Shown here piece by piece: positions 7,601-8,700 of a DNA stretch of 8,700 nucleotides; position 1 is the stretch's first letter, and each line of letters starts with the position of its first letter. A model generated the notes under the pieces. The model was not told the DNA's origin and made no database searches. It worked only from the letters and a program-made list of their open reading frames with translations. The stretch covers positions 1-8,700 of the forward strand of contig JAPJOW010000149.1 of NCBI GenBank assembly GCA_030826005.1, written 5' to 3'. Source of the DNA: Aliterella sp. RAGGC_92. Lineage in GTDB: Bacteria > Cyanobacteriota > Cyanobacteriia > Cyanobacteriales > Chroococcidiopsidaceae. The translations under genes were made by a program, and so were the position numbers.

Positions 7601-8700
7601 ATATGCCCATGCAAACTATATTTACAGCCCCTACGGTAGCTGAATTTGCCCAAAGACTATTATCAAATACTCCTCCACCTCCAGTTTTCGATCTTCAAGC
7701 TGAAGCCGTCCTCGATTTAGAAATTACTTGTCCAAAAAAATATATTCCCGTTGCCAAACCTGCAAGTATTTTCCTAACAGGTGCTACGGGGTTTTTGGGT
7801 GCATTTTTACTTGCTGAACTATTGCAACAAACTGGGGCAGATATTTATTGCTTGGTACGTGCAAACAATGCAGAAGCGGCTAAACGCAAGCTTCAGGATA
7901 CTTTTGCCTTTTACTCACTCAATAATATTGGGCATAGTTCGAGAATTATTCCCGTTGTGGGAGATTTATCGCAGCCACTACTCGGACTTAGTGAAGTACA
8001 GTTTGCCGCCTTAGCCGCAAAAATTGATGTTATTTACCACAATGGCGCGTGGGTTCATCATGCTTCCCCCTACTCTACTCTCAAAGCGGCGAACGTTTTG
8101 GGAACTCAAGAAGTTTTACGATTAGCCAGTCAAATTAAAATCAAGCCCGTACACTTTATTTCTACTATTAGCGTCTTCTCGGCGGCTGGAGAAACAGGCA
8201 TAAACGTAGTTTCCGAAGATTCTAGTCTAGATGAGATACCCGTCCCAGAAGGCGGCTACGCGCAAAGTAAATGGGTAGCAGAAAAGTTAATTAAGATTGC
8301 AGGCGATCGCGGTTTACCCCTATCTATTTATAGACCAGGGCGAATCTCTGGGCATAGTCAAACTGGAGCATTCAATCCCAACGATCTTTTATCTAGGTTA
8401 CTTGTCGGTTGTTTAAACTTGGGCAGTTTCCCCCCAGGAGAACATCTAGAAGGATTAGCACCAGTAGATTATGTCAGCAAAGCCATTGTCTATTTATCAC
8501 AACAACCAGCATCTTTAGGCAAAGCATTTCACTTATTAAATCCTCAACCTTTGGAATTAAAAATGCTGTTTAAAGTTATTCAATCCTTTGGCTACCCATT
8601 ACAACAGATTTCTAGGGATTGCTGGCAAGCCAAATTAGCTTTAATTAGCGATCGCTTTCCCGAACATCCCTTATATCCTTTGATTCCGTTACTAAACGAA
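4615..8700 (+). CDS. Non-ribosomal peptide synthetase, C-A-T-R, 3' end outside window (predicted Val module with reductive release)
   Basis: The frame is open for 1362 codons with no stop to the window edge, so the gene is partial at its 3' end. It adds one residue to the D-configured chain from gene 1 and releases the product by reduction. The condensation domain (about 8-430) starts YPLSPTQQGILFH and has H140-H141-xxx-D145-G146; together with the YSPLVQVQ...LPLFESILVFENYPVD region this matches DCL domains that follow E domains. The adenylation domain (about 446-930) has A3 at 597-607, YGPTE at 733-737 and lysine K923. The thiolation domain (about 945-1020) has LGGHS with serine S979. A proline-rich linker (TPPPP) then leads to a terminal reductase from about residue 1050. 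Absence of a thioesterase up to the reductase implies reductive release. Start ATG is chosen because it overlaps the gene 1 stop and lies just before the first condensation motif. No internal damage is seen. Confidence 0.96.
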   Translation, partial: MNKKNIENIYPLSPTQQGILFHTLHAPSGVYVVQSCYTFSQTLDIAAFRQAWQQVINLHPILRTSFHWQQYKEPFQVVHKSVTLPWQYYDWQNSLEIEQQLTDFLQADCKQGFDLSQPPLLRLTLIQIAKNTYHFVWSSHHLILDGWSTALVLQQVSLAYAGLSDRSLATRPYADYINWLQQQDLSQAETFWRKTLKGFTAPTPLKLKKAANYSNHSLKLSKATTTALQSIARQHKLTLNTLLQGAWAILLARYSGEEDIVFGATSSGRPPTLVGSESMVGLFINTLPVRVQVSGKALLIPWLQQLQAQQVEVQQYEYSPLVQVQTWSDVPRDLPLFESILVFENYPVDAGLQQWATQMQVHQIQSIESTNYAIALKAGVSTELSLEILSDRLPTTIRRMLGHLQTLLEGIVANPARAIASLPLLTTAEQQQLLNWHNTQTNYPQDKCIQQLFETQAAQTPEAVAVVFADQYLTYQQLNSRANQLAHHLQKLNVGLEIPVAICLERSLEMVIGILAILKAGGTYVPIDPAFPQERITAILADVHAPVFLTQKQLLTKLAPVNTKIICLDADWQDISLESQENPPINITPDNLAYIMYTSGSTGIPKGVSVLHKGVVRLVKATNYAQLNAQEVFLQAAPISFDAATFEIWGCLLNGAKLVLFPNNTELLALGQVIRNYQITTLWLTASLFHLMVDEQLEDLQTVKQILAGGDVLSVPHVQKLLKSQHCQLINGYGPTENTTFSCCYSVTDDRHLENVPIGCAIANTQVYILDRYLQLLPIGISGEIYVGGDGLARHYHHRPDLTASSFIPHPFSKTPGARLYKTGDLGRYREDGNIEFLGRSDRQVKVRGFRIELGEVEAAISQYPQVKQAVVTANNDQLVAYVVLEPALIDDLRGFLQSKLPKYMLPSVFIPLKALPLNVNGKVDRQLLPAARSPATQLQTYIPPRTEQETQLTHLWAEILGLERVGIHDDFFALGGHSLAIVRLFARIRQTFDVDMPMQTIFTAPTVAEFAQRLLSNTPPPPVFDLQAEAVLDLEITCPKKYIPVAKPASIFLTGATGFLGAFLLAELLQQTGADIYCLVRANNAEAAKRKLQDTFAFYSLNNIGHSSRIIPVVGDLSQPLLGLSEVQFAALAAKIDVIYHNGAWVHHASPYSTLKAANVLGTQEVLRLASQIKIKPVHFISTISVFSAAGETGINVVSEDSSLDEIPVPEGGYAQSKWVAEKLIKIAGDRGLPLSIYRPGRISGHSQTGAFNPNDLLSRLLVGCLNLGSFPPGEHLEGLAPVDYVSKAIVYLSQQPASLGKAFHLLNPQPLELKMLFKVIQSFGYPLQQISRDCWQAKLALISDRFPEHPLYPLIPLLNE
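5989..6023 (+). repeat. Adenylation-domain DNA repeat, copy in gene 2 (5' segment)
   Basis: Partner of 1514-1548 (31 of 35 bases identical), encoding the same QTPEAVAVVFAD entry to the second adenylation domain. Confidence 0.7.
6895..6926 (+). repeat. Adenylation-domain DNA repeat, copy in gene 2 (A5-A6 segment)
   Basis: Partner of 2432-2463 (29 of 32 bases identical). The neighbouring A3-A5 part that holds the specificity pocket is clearly more diverged between the two genes. Confidence 0.7.
7765..8700 (+). other. Terminal thioester reductase (R) domain, C-terminus truncated by window
   Basis: The domain opens with the Rossmann NAD(P)-binding motif TGATGFLG (glycines 1056, 1059 and 1062). 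It has the short-chain dehydrogenase catalytic pair Y1215 and K1219 in GGYAQSKW, with a serine/threonine stretch FISTISVF upstream and the following IYRPGRISG typical of the NAD-binding-4/TIGR01746 thioester reductase family. It reductively cleaves the carrier thioester using NAD(P)H to give an aldehyde, and in some enzymes reduces it again to an alcohol. About 310 residues are visible; family members are usually about 360-400, so the stop is expected within a few hundred bases past the edge. Confidence 0.92.

Larger units (their letters stand above)
760..8655. repeat. Dispersed HIP1 octamers (GCGATCGC)
   Basis: Copies of the palindrome GCGATCGC start at 760, 954, 1500, 1845, 2432, 3351, 3409, 3623, 4498, 5105, 5783, 5866, 6895, 7136, 7410, 8303 and 8648, about one per 500 bases. 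Such density is the hallmark of many cyanobacterial genomes. All lie inside coding sequence and are read in differing frames, as SDR, AIA or RSH peptides. They also show that the cluster has the same signature as a resident cyanobacterial chromosome and is not a recent import from a HIP1-poor host. Confidence 0.9.

Noticed and set aside
7781..8014. Plus-strand 77-codon frame over the reductase Rossmann motif
   Set aside because: It is the shifted reading of the TGATGFLG region; the in-frame R-domain motifs are the real coding signal.
4615..8700. Possibility that gene 2 is a pseudogene because no stop codon is seen
   Set aside because: Codon-by-codon reading shows an unbroken frame with all motifs in order; the missing stop is only the window edge.

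Overview
The window is one dense, co-directional block on the + strand with two non-ribosomal peptide synthetase (NRPS) genes and almost no non-coding DNA. The host is very probably a cyanobacterium. I count at least 17 copies of the HIP1 octamer GCGATCGC in 8.7 kb, the base composition is moderately AT-rich, and the protein style (for example the SFAQQRLWFLNQLEP opening of the first condensation domain) is typical of filamentous or unicellular cyanobacterial NRPSs. Genus cannot be fixed from the sequence.

Layout: a Shine-Dalgarno-like AGGA lies at 1-4. Gene 1 (11-4615, complete, 1534 aa) has the order condensation - adenylation - thiolation - epimerization (C-A-T-E). Gene 2 starts on the last base of the gene 1 stop codon (TAATG, 4613-4617) and stays open to the window edge (4615-8700, 1362 codons visible). 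Its order is C-A-T-reductase (C-A-T-R), with the end of the reductase missing. There is no gene-free stretch over 300 bases, and no RNA gene, mobile element or CRISPR array is visible.

How the genes work together: gene 1 should take an acyl or peptidyl donor from an enzyme encoded elsewhere, add one residue and epimerize it to D. Its ten-residue specificity code reads DAWQFGLIDK, which I associate with glutamine. Its C-terminal tail and the N-terminus of gene 2 look like a matched communication (COM) pair. The first C domain of gene 2 has the YPLSPTQQGILFH opening usual for DCL domains, which accept a D-residue, so the two genes agree. Gene 2 adds a second residue (code DAFWLGGTFK, valine-like). 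Its terminal NAD(P)H-dependent reductase should then release the chain as an aldehyde, or as an alcohol after a second reduction. The inferred product end is ...-D-Gln-Val-al or ...-D-Gln-valinol. This resembles the logic of nostocyclopeptide (D-Gln plus reductive release) and of cyanobacterial peptide-aldehyde protease inhibitors, but the two-module arrangement seen here does not match any pathway I can name with confidence.
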